From an uncultured beta proteobacterium (lineage in GTDB: Bacteria; Pseudomonadota; Gammaproteobacteria; Burkholderiales; Rhodocyclaceae), in NCBI GenBank assembly GCA_903910495.1, contig CAIVZW010000076.1, positions 1 through 8,388 of the forward strand: a stretch of DNA of 8,388 nt, read 5' to 3'. Positions 1 to 6,434 of the stretch are shown here, in pieces. A program made the position numbers and the translations under genes. Numbering within the stretch: position 1 is the stretch's first letter; every line of letters starts with the position of its first letter. Below the pieces are notes generated by a model. That model was not told where the DNA came from, searched no databases, and was given only the letters and a program-made list of their open reading frames with translations.

Positions 1-1278
1 CAGACCAGCCTCAACCATCTCGCGCAGCGCCTCAAGCTCGGTTGCAAAGTACGACTTGAATTCAATTCCGTGCGCAGCCTCGACCGATTGGAACGAAAGT
101 TCGAAGTGGCACATCAGGGACTGGATGATCGCGCGCCGCAGAATGTCGTCGGCATTCAGCTCGATGCCGCGGAAAACCGGCATCACGCCCTGGTCTAGGC
201 GCTCGTAGTACTCATCGAGTGTCTTGACGTTCTGGTAATAGCTCGGCCCGACCTTGCTGATCGACGAAATGCCGAAGGACAGCATGTCGCAATCCGAGTG
301 CGTGGAGTAACCCTGGAAGTTGCGGTGCAGACGCCCTTCGCGCTGGGCGATGGCCAGTTCGTCATCAGGCTTGGCAAAGTGATCCATGCCGATGAACACG
401 TAACCTGCTTCGGTCAGTTTGCCGATGGCCAGCGAGAGAATGTGCAGGCGGTTGTCGGCCGTCGGCATGTCGGATTCCAGGATGCGCCGCTGCGGCTTGA
501 ACAGGCTCGGCAAATGCGCATAGTTGTAGATCGACAGGCGATCCGGACCGGCCGCGATGACGCGATCGAGCGTGCGGTCAAAACCGCTCACCGACTGCCG
601 TGGCAGGCCGTAAATCAGGTCTATGCTGATCGATTTGAAGCCGTTGGCGCGCGCCGCATCGATCACGGCGATGGTTTCTTCCTCGCTCTGGATGCGGTTG
701 ACCGCCTGCTGAACGCTCTCGTCGAAGTCCTGCACGCCAATACTCATGCGGTTGAAACCCAGTTCGCCAAGCAACTCGACAGTGGCGCGATCGACCTTGC
801 GCGGATCGACTTCGATCGAATATTCACCGTTCTCGATGAGCTGGAAATGCTTGTGCGTGGCCGCCATCAACTGGCGCATCTCGTCATGCGAAAGGAAGGT
901 CGGCGTACCGCCTCCCCAATGCAGTTGCTCGACGACATTATCACCGTCTGCCAGAACACTGCTCTGCAACGCCAGTTCCCTGGCCAGATACTTCAGATAT
1001 TTGGCCGAACGCCCGTGATCCTTGGTGATGATCTTGTTGCAGGCGCAGTAGTAGCAGATGGTGTTGCAGAACGGAATATGGAAGTACAGCGAAAGCTGCT
1101 GGCGCGCGCTGCCATTGCTCCCGCTGGCACGATGGCTCAGCCAGTGCTTGCAGGACTCGGCGCTGAAGTGATCGACAAAACGGTCGGCCGTTGGGTAGGA
1201 GGTGTAGCGCGGGCCGTTGATGTCAAAGCGGCGGATGATCTGCGGATCAAAGACGACAGGTTCTATAACGGAGCTCAT
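1..1278 (-). CDS. hemN: Oxygen-independent coproporphyrinogen III oxidase (radical SAM), 3' end outside window
   Basis: Cytoplasmic radical-SAM enzyme that converts coproporphyrinogen III to protoporphyrinogen IX without oxygen in heme synthesis. The window holds the first 426 codons; E. coli HemN has about 457 residues, so only a short C-terminal piece is missing. The start ATG at 1278 gives an N-terminus with the RRFDINGPRYTSYP-type motif typical of HemN. Residues 71-80 read CNTICYYCAC: Cys71, Cys75 and Cys78 are the CxxxCxxC ligands of the 4Fe-4S cluster, and Cys80 is the fourth conserved cysteine of true HemN. A WGGGTP motif follows. The Shine-Dalgarno is weak. It is the last visible gene of the minus-strand unit, 29 bases after the SirB2-like gene, and so is probably co-transcribed from the FNR-type promoter near 3751. 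That fits known anaerobic induction of hemN. Family assignment is very secure. Confidence 0.96.
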   Translation of the reverse strand, partial: MSSVIEPVVFDPQIIRRFDINGPRYTSYPTADRFVDHFSAESCKHWLSHRASGSNGSARQQLSLYFHIPFCNTICYYCACNKIITKDHGRSAKYLKYLARELALQSSVLADGDNVVEQLHWGGGTPTFLSHDEMRQLMAATHKHFQLIENGEYSIEVDPRKVDRATVELLGELGFNRMSIGVQDFDESVQQAVNRIQSEEETIAVIDAARANGFKSISIDLIYGLPRQSVSGFDRTLDRVIAAGPDRLSIYNYAHLPSLFKPQRRILESDMPTADNRLHILSLAIGKLTEAGYVFIGMDHFAKPDDELAIAQREGRLHRNFQGYSTHSDCDMLSFGISSISKVGPSYYQNVKTLDEYYERLDQGVMPVFRGIELNADDILRRAIIQSLMCHFELSFQSVEAAHGIEFKSYFATELEALREMVEAGL

Positions 1279-1307
1279 GTTCCCAGTTTACCCCAGGACG
1301 ATCAGGA

Positions 1308-1691
1308 TTATGCGAACACACCGTACGGGCTGCGTGTAAGCGCCACCGAAACGATCCAGGCAAAGACCAGCAGCGAGAGCACAAAATAAACGGTACGCGA
1401 CGCTTTGGTTTTGCCTCGTTTGAGGGCCATCGTGCCGCACAGGATATACACCAGCAATCCAATCACCTTGGCCGTCAGCCAACCGTGAACAAACGGGTAC
1501 TGGGCGCTGATCACAGCCAGCGCAATGGCACTGCCGAGCAACAGGGTATCGACAAGCTGCGGAAGGATCCGCACCCAGCGCCGTGCCAGCATCGGCGAGT
1601 CGGACAGCATCCAGAAGCCGCGCAAGGCGAAGCCGGAGGCGCTGAGCGCAACGCAGGTGAGGTGCAGGTGCTTTAATAACTTAAATATCAT
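1308..1691 (-). CDS. SirB2-family small integral membrane protein
   Basis: 127-residue inner-membrane protein with four predicted helices, at about residues 6-25, 44-62, 73-91 and 101-119. Features usual for the SirB2 family are present: a His-rich start (KHLHLT, His8 and His10), Arg24-Gly25, Pro44 with Asp48, and a W71-x3-K75 motif before helix 3. The molecular function of the family is not established; the name comes from a Salmonella locus linked to invasion gene expression. The same reading frame stays open upstream to 2141, but ATG at 1691 is chosen because it overlaps the preceding stop as ATGA and gives the family's usual length. There is no good ribosome binding site, so translation probably depends on coupling with the upstream gene. 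Position just before hemN suggests a membrane role in heme or respiratory metabolism, which is inference. Confidence 0.85.
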   Translation of the reverse strand: MIFKLLKHLHLTCVALSASGFALRGFWMLSDSPMLARRWVRILPQLVDTLLLGSAIALAVISAQYPFVHGWLTAKVIGLLVYILCGTMALKRGKTKASRTVYFVLSLLVFAWIVSVALTRSPYGVFA

Positions 1692-3004
1692 GTGTTGGCT
1701 TGACTTGGCTGTGCAGCGATGACGGCAGCAATTTTCTGCTGATGGGCACGATAGACCGACATCGCCGCCAACAGGTTCCGCAACAGCCCGCCATGGGCCA
1801 CGATCAGTGCCAGACCAGCCGGATAAACAAACCACTCGGGCCAGAACACGGCCAGCAGGAGCAATGCACAGGAGACAAAATGCACCAGCATCTGCCGATC
1901 CATCGCCTGCTCGGCAATGATCCTCTTCATGTTCGGTGCCATCACCCTGCCCTGCCCCTGATTCTGCAGGTGAAGCCAGATCAGGAAAGGAACGATCTTG
2001 TAGAGCATGCCGACGATGACCGATACAAAGCCGCCAAAGAGCAGCAATACGCCGCACAGCAGCGGCCAGCCCGGCCACTCGCCAAACGCCGGAACAGTCA
2101 GCGCCAGAAGCCAGACGGCACAGGCTGCCAGCGCACTGCACATGGCAACGCGCCAGAGGTGCTGGGTGGCATCAAAGCGCGGGCGCTTGCTGCGCCGCTG
2201 GATGTTCAGCGTTACGCCGGCAAAGAGTGCCACCACAGCAACGACTGCCAGGCTCGAAAAAATCGAAGCAAAACCCGGAACGGTGAAGTCGGCAATCGTC
2301 CAGATGAGGACAATCGCCAGCGCCGAAATCGAGAACCCGCGACCGAACCAGTCGGGATAAGCCGGCGTGAGCTGGAACATCGGTACCACCACGTAGCCGA
2401 CGGCGGCGAGCAGTACCGTTCCCCAGGCAACAAAACCCCAGCCCAGATGAATGTCCGCCAGTTGCAGCAGGGGCAGGTTGAGCGACCAGCCGAACGATAG
2501 CGACAGCAGCACGCCGAGACCAACCGTCACCGCCAGCCCGAGCAGCGAGAGTTTCAGACCGCTGATGGTCGGGCTGGTGGCAGGAATGCCGGACAGCGCA
2601 TAGGCCGCAGAAATAATAAAAATAGCCACCCCAGCGCCAAGAAAAACGGCAGCCGCAGCGAACCAGTACGGCAGAAAACTCAGGAAAGCGAGAACGAGAA
2701 ACAGGGTACCCAACGTCATGGCCGCATGGACGACGCCTGACACCCACAGCGGCCTCGCCATGTTGGCACCGGCCACCACCGGCAGAATCTGCAGCATGGC
2801 GCCGAGCATGACCTGCAGCATGAAACCGACGGTAATCAGGTGGGTCAGCGCCAGCGCCTCGGGCGTCCAGCGCGAGGCAAACAGATCGGCACCACTCCAC
2901 AGCAGCAGCAAACCGGCGAGGATGCCGAACACAGGCGCCGTCAGGAAAAAGCGGAATGGAGCCGCGATCGGCGGCGACTGATCATACGAGAGGAGTGCCT
3001 GCAT
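1688..3004 (-). CDS. Polytopic membrane protein, NnrS / heme-copper oxidase subunit I-like
   Basis: 438-residue protein made almost wholly of hydrophobic segments, roughly 11-12 helices, with a short polar loop at about 268-284 and a polar C-terminus. Histidines lie within or at the edges of helices: His55 (ALTHLITVGF), His93, His186 (DIHLGWGF), His345 (IWLHLQ), His375 and His404. The pattern THLxTVGFxxQxxLGAxxQ near residues 54-72 and HLGWGFVAWG near 186-195 resembles NnrS and CcoN-like heme-copper proteins, in which such histidines bind heme or copper. A charge-poor IVGMLYKIVPFLIWLHL stretch (about 329-345) is a second hallmark. It is not a classical oxidase, because the full CcoN ligand set with paired His-His was not seen. 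ATG at 3004 has no clear Shine-Dalgarno. The stop overlaps the next start (ATGA). Neighbouring hemerythrin, DUF2249 and hemN point to nitric oxide, oxygen or heme handling. Function is not proven. Confidence 0.72.
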   Translation of the reverse strand: MQALLSYDQSPPIAAPFRFFLTAPVFGILAGLLLLWSGADLFASRWTPEALALTHLITVGFMLQVMLGAMLQILPVVAGANMARPLWVSGVVHAAMTLGTLFLVLAFLSFLPYWFAAAAVFLGAGVAIFIISAAYALSGIPATSPTISGLKLSLLGLAVTVGLGVLLSLSFGWSLNLPLLQLADIHLGWGFVAWGTVLLAAVGYVVVPMFQLTPAYPDWFGRGFSISALAIVLIWTIADFTVPGFASIFSSLAVVAVVALFAGVTLNIQRRSKRPRFDATQHLWRVAMCSALAACAVWLLALTVPAFGEWPGWPLLCGVLLLFGGFVSVIVGMLYKIVPFLIWLHLQNQGQGRVMAPNMKRIIAEQAMDRQMLVHFVSCALLLLAVFWPEWFVYPAGLALIVAHGGLLRNLLAAMSVYRAHQQKIAAVIAAQPSQANT

Positions 3005-3038
3005 TACGGCTATCGTTTGTCCGATGGGGCCAAGTGGA

Positions 3039-3275
3039 TTACTTCGGTTTGTGCCACATCAGCACTTCAACCGTGCCATCCGGAGCATGTTCGGTCTGCC
3101 ATTCAAAGCCGTTGAGTTCAAGCGCCCGATACAGCGGAAAAGGTTCCCGACCCACCAGCAGCAGGACTTTCTGTCCGGGCCGGATGGCATCCAGCGCTTC
3201 GATGGTTTGCACAAAGGGTTCCGGCGGCTCCATGTTGCGCGCATCGACCACCCTGTCTGCTTTCGTCTGCGTCAT
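3039..3275 (-). CDS. DUF2249 (TusA-like fold) small protein
   Basis: 78-residue soluble protein. The sequence follows the DUF2249 pattern: VVDARNMEPPEPF at about residues 9-21 (the D-x-R-x-x-x-P-P-E-P signature), a long helix (IEALDAIRPGQ), a KVLLLV strand, a REPFPLYRALELNGF segment at about 43-57, and a final VEVLMWHK strand. DUF2249 proteins resemble TusA but lack the TusA catalytic cysteine; no cysteine is present here. Their biochemical role is unknown. They are often encoded beside or fused to hemerythrin domains, and here the hemerythrin gene ends only 11 bases upstream. The hemerythrin stop and this gene's Shine-Dalgarno overlap (TAAAGG, 8 bases before ATG), which suggests translational coupling. 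A joint role with hemerythrin in sensing or repair under low oxygen or NO stress is inference. Confidence 0.85.
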   Translation of the reverse strand: MTQTKADRVVDARNMEPPEPFVQTIEALDAIRPGQKVLLLVGREPFPLYRALELNGFEWQTEHAPDGTVEVLMWHKPK

Positions 3276-3286
3276 TAGCGGGACCT

Positions 3287-3730
3287 TTAGTGGTGCAAGC
3301 CGCTTTCAAGCTTTGGCAGCAGCGTGGGAAACTGATCGGCAAGATGCTGGTCGCACATCGGATAGAGCACGTTCTCTTCTTTCATATTGTGCTGCTGCAT
3401 CATGATCAGCAGGGTTTCGGCATATCCCGAGTAATCGTTGGCATCGCGCGCCGACAGTGACGCTTCGGCGGCCTCGATCAGTTCGCGCATCTGCGCATGT
3501 TCGCCGCGCATGACCTGCGTTGGCCCCATGCGCATGCCGGTGCGCTCTTCAAACGCCGGAAAGAGTACCGATTCCTCAGCCTTGAAGTGACTCAGCATGG
3601 CCTCACTGAAGCGGCCGAACACGGTTACGGCCGTATCCCACGCACGATCATCGATCGCCTTCTCCACAGCAACAAACAGTTCATCGCACTGGCGATGGTC
3701 GTGTGACATCAATTCACGGATAGTGTTCAT
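3287..3730 (-). CDS. Hemerythrin (HHE cation-binding) domain protein
   Basis: 147-residue cytoplasmic four-helix-bundle protein expected to hold a non-heme di-iron centre. The ligand set is complete: His12, His48 with Glu52 (HFKAEE), His78 (GEHAQM), and His114 with Glu118 (HNMKEEN), plus the acidic Asp127. Such proteins bind or sense oxygen or NO, or handle iron; there is no ScdA_N domain, so it is not a standard RIC/YtfE protein. The frame is open further upstream to a GTG at 3769, but ATG at 3730 is preferred. It has AAGG six bases upstream, and the predicted transcription start near 3751 lies downstream of that GTG. It is the first gene of the minus-strand unit ending in hemN and sits directly behind the FNR-type promoter, so induction at low oxygen is expected. 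Confidence 0.92.
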   Translation of the reverse strand: MNTIRELMSHDHRQCDELFVAVEKAIDDRAWDTAVTVFGRFSEAMLSHFKAEESVLFPAFEERTGMRMGPTQVMRGEHAQMRELIEAAEASLSARDANDYSGYAETLLIMMQQHNMKEENVLYPMCDQHLADQFPTLLPKLESGLHH

Positions 3731-3750
3731 AAAACGCCTTGTCTGTTCGG

Positions 3751-3763
3751 TTGAGGAATTATC
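3751..3763 (-). promoter_or_regulatory. -10 element and predicted start of the FNR-activated promoter
   Basis: If the FNR site is centred at -41.5, as in class II promoters, +1 falls at 3751 and the -10 hexamer should occupy 3763 to 3758. Those bases read GATAAT on the minus strand, five of six matching TATAAT. No -35 hexamer is needed in this arrangement, since the FNR site takes its place. The exact spacing supports both the site and the choice of the downstream ATG for hemerythrin. Confidence 0.68.
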
Positions 3764-3785
3764 CTGCACGTGCGGGTTTCATGAA

Positions 3786-3799
3786 TTGACGAAAATCAA
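3786..3799 (-). promoter_or_regulatory. FNR/ANR-type binding site
   Basis: On the minus strand the site reads TTGATTTTCGTCAA, one mismatch from the FNR consensus TTGAT-N4-ATCAA. The centre is at 3792.5, 62 bases upstream of the hemerythrin ATG. CRP/FNR relatives such as ANR or DNR recognise the same core, so the exact regulator cannot be told from sequence. Confidence 0.8.
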
Positions 3800-3888
3800 A
3801 ACGGAGAAAATTACGCTCAACACGTCTTGTGCAGGACGCTTGTTCGTACAGTAATGAAACATCGCAGCGGGAAAAGCACATAATTCCG

Positions 3889-3918
3889 TTGTCCTTCGGA
3901 CAATTTATTGTCTATATT
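3889..3918 (+). promoter_or_regulatory. Promoter of the universal stress gene with interlocking palindromes
   Basis: A sigma70-like promoter can be drawn with -35 TTGTCC (3889-3894), an 18-base spacer and -10 TATATT (3913-3918), 30 bases before the ATG at 3948. Two perfect inverted repeats overlap it: TTGTCC-TTC-GGACAA at 3889-3903 and GACAAT-TT-ATTGTC at 3899-3912, sharing the central GACAA. This alternating TTGTC/GACAA array is well placed for a repressor or activator operator. The regulator is unknown. Confidence 0.5.
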
Positions 3919-3947
3919 GTAAGTGCACCCATAACAAAGGAGTCATC

Positions 3948-4391
3948 ATGTTCAGACACATTCTTGTTCCTACCGATGGTTCTCAGTTCTCTCAGGACAC
4001 GGTACGCCGCGCAGTTTCTTTCGCCAAGGATGTCGGTGCGCGCATTACCGTCTTCTACGCCAAGCCGGAATATCCAGCGACTTATTATGGAGAAGGTGCT
4101 CTGATTGACCCGACGACACCGGAACAATTTGCCGAACTTGCCGAGCAGCAGGCGCAGGAAATTCTTGGCTTTGTCGAAAAACTGTGCCAGGAAACGGGCG
4201 TTCAATGTACCAAATTGACTCTGACCAGCGACATTCCCTATGAGGCGATCATCGAAGCGGCAACGCGAAGCGACTGCGACCTGATTTTCATGTCCTCGCA
4301 TGGCCGGCGCGGAATCAGTGCCCTGCTGTTGGGCAGCGAGACCAACAAGGTGCTGACGCACACCAAGATCCCGGTGCTGGTCTATCGCTGA
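3948..4391 (+). CDS. Universal stress protein, UspA family, single domain
   Basis: 147-residue cytoplasmic protein of the Usp fold. It starts with the standard FRHILVPTDGS strand and loop (Asp10 region) and ends with the nucleotide-loop motif followed by KIPVLVYR. The loop reads SSHGRRGISALLLGS: this is the ATP-binding pattern G-x2-G-x9-G-S with the first Gly replaced by Ser, a common variant, so nucleotide binding is likely but not certain. The start is firm: AAAGGAG at 3936-3942 lies five bases before ATG. The gene is transcribed alone, divergent from the hemerythrin unit and convergent with the sugar cluster. Usp proteins support survival under starvation, oxygen limitation and other stress, and the shared intergenic region with an FNR site fits an oxygen-related role, though the FNR site is oriented for the other side. 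Confidence 0.93.
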   Translation: MFRHILVPTDGSQFSQDTVRRAVSFAKDVGARITVFYAKPEYPATYYGEGALIDPTTPEQFAELAEQQAQEILGFVEKLCQETGVQCTKLTLTSDIPYEAIIEAATRSDCDLIFMSSHGRRGISALLLGSETNKVLTHTKIPVLVYR

Positions 4392-4415
4392 GTCCCAGTC
4401 TCTACGGCTTCAATT

Positions 4416-4452
4416 CCTCGCTCCTTGGAGCGAGGACTGGCTGAAGGCCAGT
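4416..4452. terminator. Two adjacent hairpins between convergent genes
   Basis: First hairpin: CCTCGCTC (4416-4423) pairs with GAGCGAGG (4428-4435) around a CTTG loop. Second hairpin, beginning at the next base: ACTGGC (4436-4441) pairs with GCCAGT (4447-4452) around TGAAG. An alternative outer pairing CCAGTC (4395-4400) with GACTGG (4435-4440) competes with the second stem. The spot lies between the end of the universal stress gene and the end of the isomerase gene, so a two-way terminator is the simplest reading. There is only a weak T-run after it, so it may be a structured repeat instead. Confidence 0.45.
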
Positions 4453-4502
4453 GGTTTGAATAGCGCTGTTAATGCCTTATCGCTTGCTGCGGGATGCTTC
4501 AT

Positions 4503-5329
4503 TCAGTGTCCCCAAGTTTCCTGCATCCACTCAAGCCCTCTACGCGCGGCCTCATCCGCGGAAGGCGCCGGCAGAATCTCCAGGGAAACGGCTGCGCAAT
4601 ACCCGATGCCATCGAGCGACCGGGACACGAGCTTGTAGTCGACATTCCCGGCACCCGGGTACCTGCGGTTCGAGTCCGAAATGTGGATATGCGTTATTTT
4701 TCCTGCGCATTTCCGGAACGCTTCTTCCATGCTTTTATCCTCGAGGAACATATGGTGCGTATCAAGGAGAAGGCCAATTGATTCAAGGCCGGGACGTGCG
4801 AGATAGTCGAGTGTTTCGTCGGTCGTATTGAGCAGATCAGAAAAATAGTAGGCAACCGGCTCCAGACCGGTAGGCACTTTCTTTTCGGCCGCATAGGCCG
4901 CGAGAGGAACAAGTTGGTCCGCGAGACGGTCAAGGTACTCCGCAAGCCGCGCCTTGGTACCGCATTTTCCCCGGATGAGCCCAAGGAAAACCACGGCGCC
5001 GAAATGCGCGGCCAGATCGATATGCTCGCGCATCCTATCCGCCGCTCTCGCCGTACGGAAGAATCGTCGGAAGTCAGGCTCAGTCCATTCAAAGCGTATT
5101 CAAGACCAGTCCCGATCGCCGCGATCCTGACTCCCGTTTCATCCGAAATGCGCGCCAAAACTTTGGCATCGAAGCTTGAAGGATTGCGGATATGAAGCTC
5201 GACGCAATCGAACCCCATGGCGGCGGCTTTCGCCATTCCCTCCGGGATACCACCCTGAAAAGGTACGGGAGCGCCTTCGCCGAGGATTTCCTGCGAGATG
5301 GCGATCCCGTAACGTATCTTCCGTACCAT
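4503..5329 (-). pseudogene. Sugar isomerase/epimerase (xylose isomerase-like TIM barrel), frameshifted
   Basis: The two overlapping frames together give a 275-residue protein of the AP-endonuclease-2/xylose-isomerase-like superfamily, which includes hydroxypyruvate isomerase, IolE and ketose 3-epimerases. The N-terminal part starts at ATG 5329 (RYGIAIS, GFDCVELH) with AAAGG nine bases upstream. It runs to about 5051, after which the homologous sequence continues in the frame that contains ARAADRMREHIDLAA. One missing base between about 5043 and 5056 explains the shift. In joined numbering the metal-binding set is intact: Glu157 (GLEPV), Asp190 and His193 (LDTHHM), His216 (HIHISDS) and Glu251 (SLEIL). 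No slippery heptamer is present, so programmed shifting is unlikely; a recent mutation or a sequencing error is more likely. It is the last gene of the operon, 13 bases after the transaldolase. The likely role is keto-sugar isomerisation or epimerisation, substrate unknown. Confidence 0.82.
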
Positions 5330-5342
5330 GCCGGTCATCCTT

Positions 5343-6386
5343 TCACAGCGTGTAAAGCTTTTGCCATCCGGTCTTGTCAAATCCATCGAGCGTCATCACC
5401 GTGGCGCCGTAGGCATCGAACGCTTCCGGCTTGAGTCCCTCTGGTTCGAAGGCCTGCGTGAATTCGGGCAGGGCCTTGGCAACGCGGGCCATGAGGTCGG
5501 TATCGATCGGATCATCGATGGCTATCCGACGCTGGATGGTTCCTGCGGCGTCGGCCTTGATGACTTCGTCCTGGATTTTCGGGTGTATGGTCATATGAAC
5601 CAAGGCACCGACCATTCCGGAAACCTGACGCGGCGTGCGGAACGCGGCCGGCATGAGTATCTGGCTGTATCCGCGCTCCTTCATGATCGAATAACAGCGC
5701 TTGGTCACGGCGAGCGCCGCATCCTCGAGTTCGATGGTGGACAGCCCCGCGTTGCGCTGCTCGTTGAGTACGGCAAGATAATCCTGGAGTCTGCCCATGA
5801 CGATGGCGGCGGTAGACGGAGCGGGTGCTTTCCCTGCAGCCACGGCACGCTTGATACCCCGCTCGTTGGCTTCGGCCGCGGCGAGGATCTGCGAGACTGA
5901 CACGCAAACAGTGGGTGTCGTCGGGATTCCGGCTGCCGCCAGTTCCTCGAGCACCTGGATACCGGAGGCGGAACCGGGAATCTTGACCATGACATTCTGG
6001 CCCCACGTAGAAATGGTGAGTCCCATCCTGTGCATCGCAGCGCCGTTGCCGGAAATTTTCGGCTGAACCTGGGAGCGGATATAGCCATATTGCTTTCCGC
6101 TCGTCTCGTAAAGCTTTTGCAAGCGGCGGGAAACGCTGCGCACAACAACGCCAAGCAGTTCGACCACCCGGTCGTCGCCCTGCGCAGTAGCCGGTATGGC
6201 CGCCACGGCATCCCGGTAGAGTTCAGGTTCCGTCGTGAGTGCCAGGTAGGTGAGCGGAGGGTTGGACGTGCAACCGATGGCGCCGCTTTCCAGTGCAGCA
6301 TCCAGTTCCGGCATGAGCGCGGAATCGTTACACCATTGCGTCGGCGTATTCTTTGCCATCCAATTCAGGTAGTCGTGCTTGATCAT
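5343..6386 (-). CDS. Transaldolase / fructose-6-phosphate aldolase-family protein
   Basis: 347-residue class I aldolase-fold enzyme, longer than E. coli TalB (about 317) and FsaA (220). Visible motifs are Asp21 (QWCNDSA), TSNPPLT at 40-46, the Schiff-base lysine Lys135 in VMVKIPGSASG, a GIPTTPT segment ending at Thr159, and AAFRTPRQ at 247-254. By eye-alignment, the TalB catalytic Glu96 position holds Gln106 (RSQVQP), as in the fructose-6-phosphate aldolase FsaA (Gln59). Thr159 matches FsaA Thr109, but the FsaA Tyr131 position appears to be Val196. The active site is therefore neither standard transaldolase nor standard aldolase. An insertion at about 172-192 is also unusual. AAGGAG lies upstream of the ATG, though rather far (11 bases). 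Its neighbours are an SDR enzyme (48 bases upstream) and a keto-sugar isomerase, which suggests cleavage or transfer of a dihydroxyacetone-type unit in a sugar pathway. Fold assignment is strong; reaction is uncertain. Confidence 0.85.
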   Translation of the reverse strand: MIKHDYLNWMAKNTPTQWCNDSALMPELDAALESGAIGCTSNPPLTYLALTTEPELYRDAVAAIPATAQGDDRVVELLGVVVRSVSRRLQKLYETSGKQYGYIRSQVQPKISGNGAAMHRMGLTISTWGQNVMVKIPGSASGIQVLEELAAAGIPTTPTVCVSVSQILAAAEANERGIKRAVAAGKAPAPSTAAIVMGRLQDYLAVLNEQRNAGLSTIELEDAALAVTKRCYSIMKERGYSQILMPAAFRTPRQVSGMVGALVHMTIHPKIQDEVIKADAAGTIQRRIAIDDPIDTDLMARVAKALPEFTQAFEPEGLKPEAFDAYGATVMTLDGFDKTGWQKLYTL

Positions 6387-6434
6387 GATTTTCTCTTCTC
6401 CTTGTGGTTGATAGTGTGGGCTGTCGCTTTGCGC

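Noticed and set aside
298..1389. Long plus-strand open frame of 363 codons
   Set aside because: It lies antisense to hemN, whose motifs are unmistakable. Its product is rich in Arg, Ala and Asp with no recognisable domain, as expected of a shadow frame in GC-rich coding DNA.
1700..2500. Plus-strand open frame of 266 codons
   Set aside because: Antisense to the polytopic membrane protein. Its Gln/Arg/His-rich product reflects the complement of hydrophobic codons.
3731..3769. Extension of the hemerythrin gene to GTG at 3769
   Set aside because: The predicted transcript starts near 3751, and the ATG at 3730 has a better ribosome binding site and matches the normal start of the domain.
5031..5060. 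Programmed ribosomal frameshift in the isomerase gene
   Set aside because: No slippery heptamer or downstream structure typical of such sites was seen, and the family is normally encoded in a single frame.
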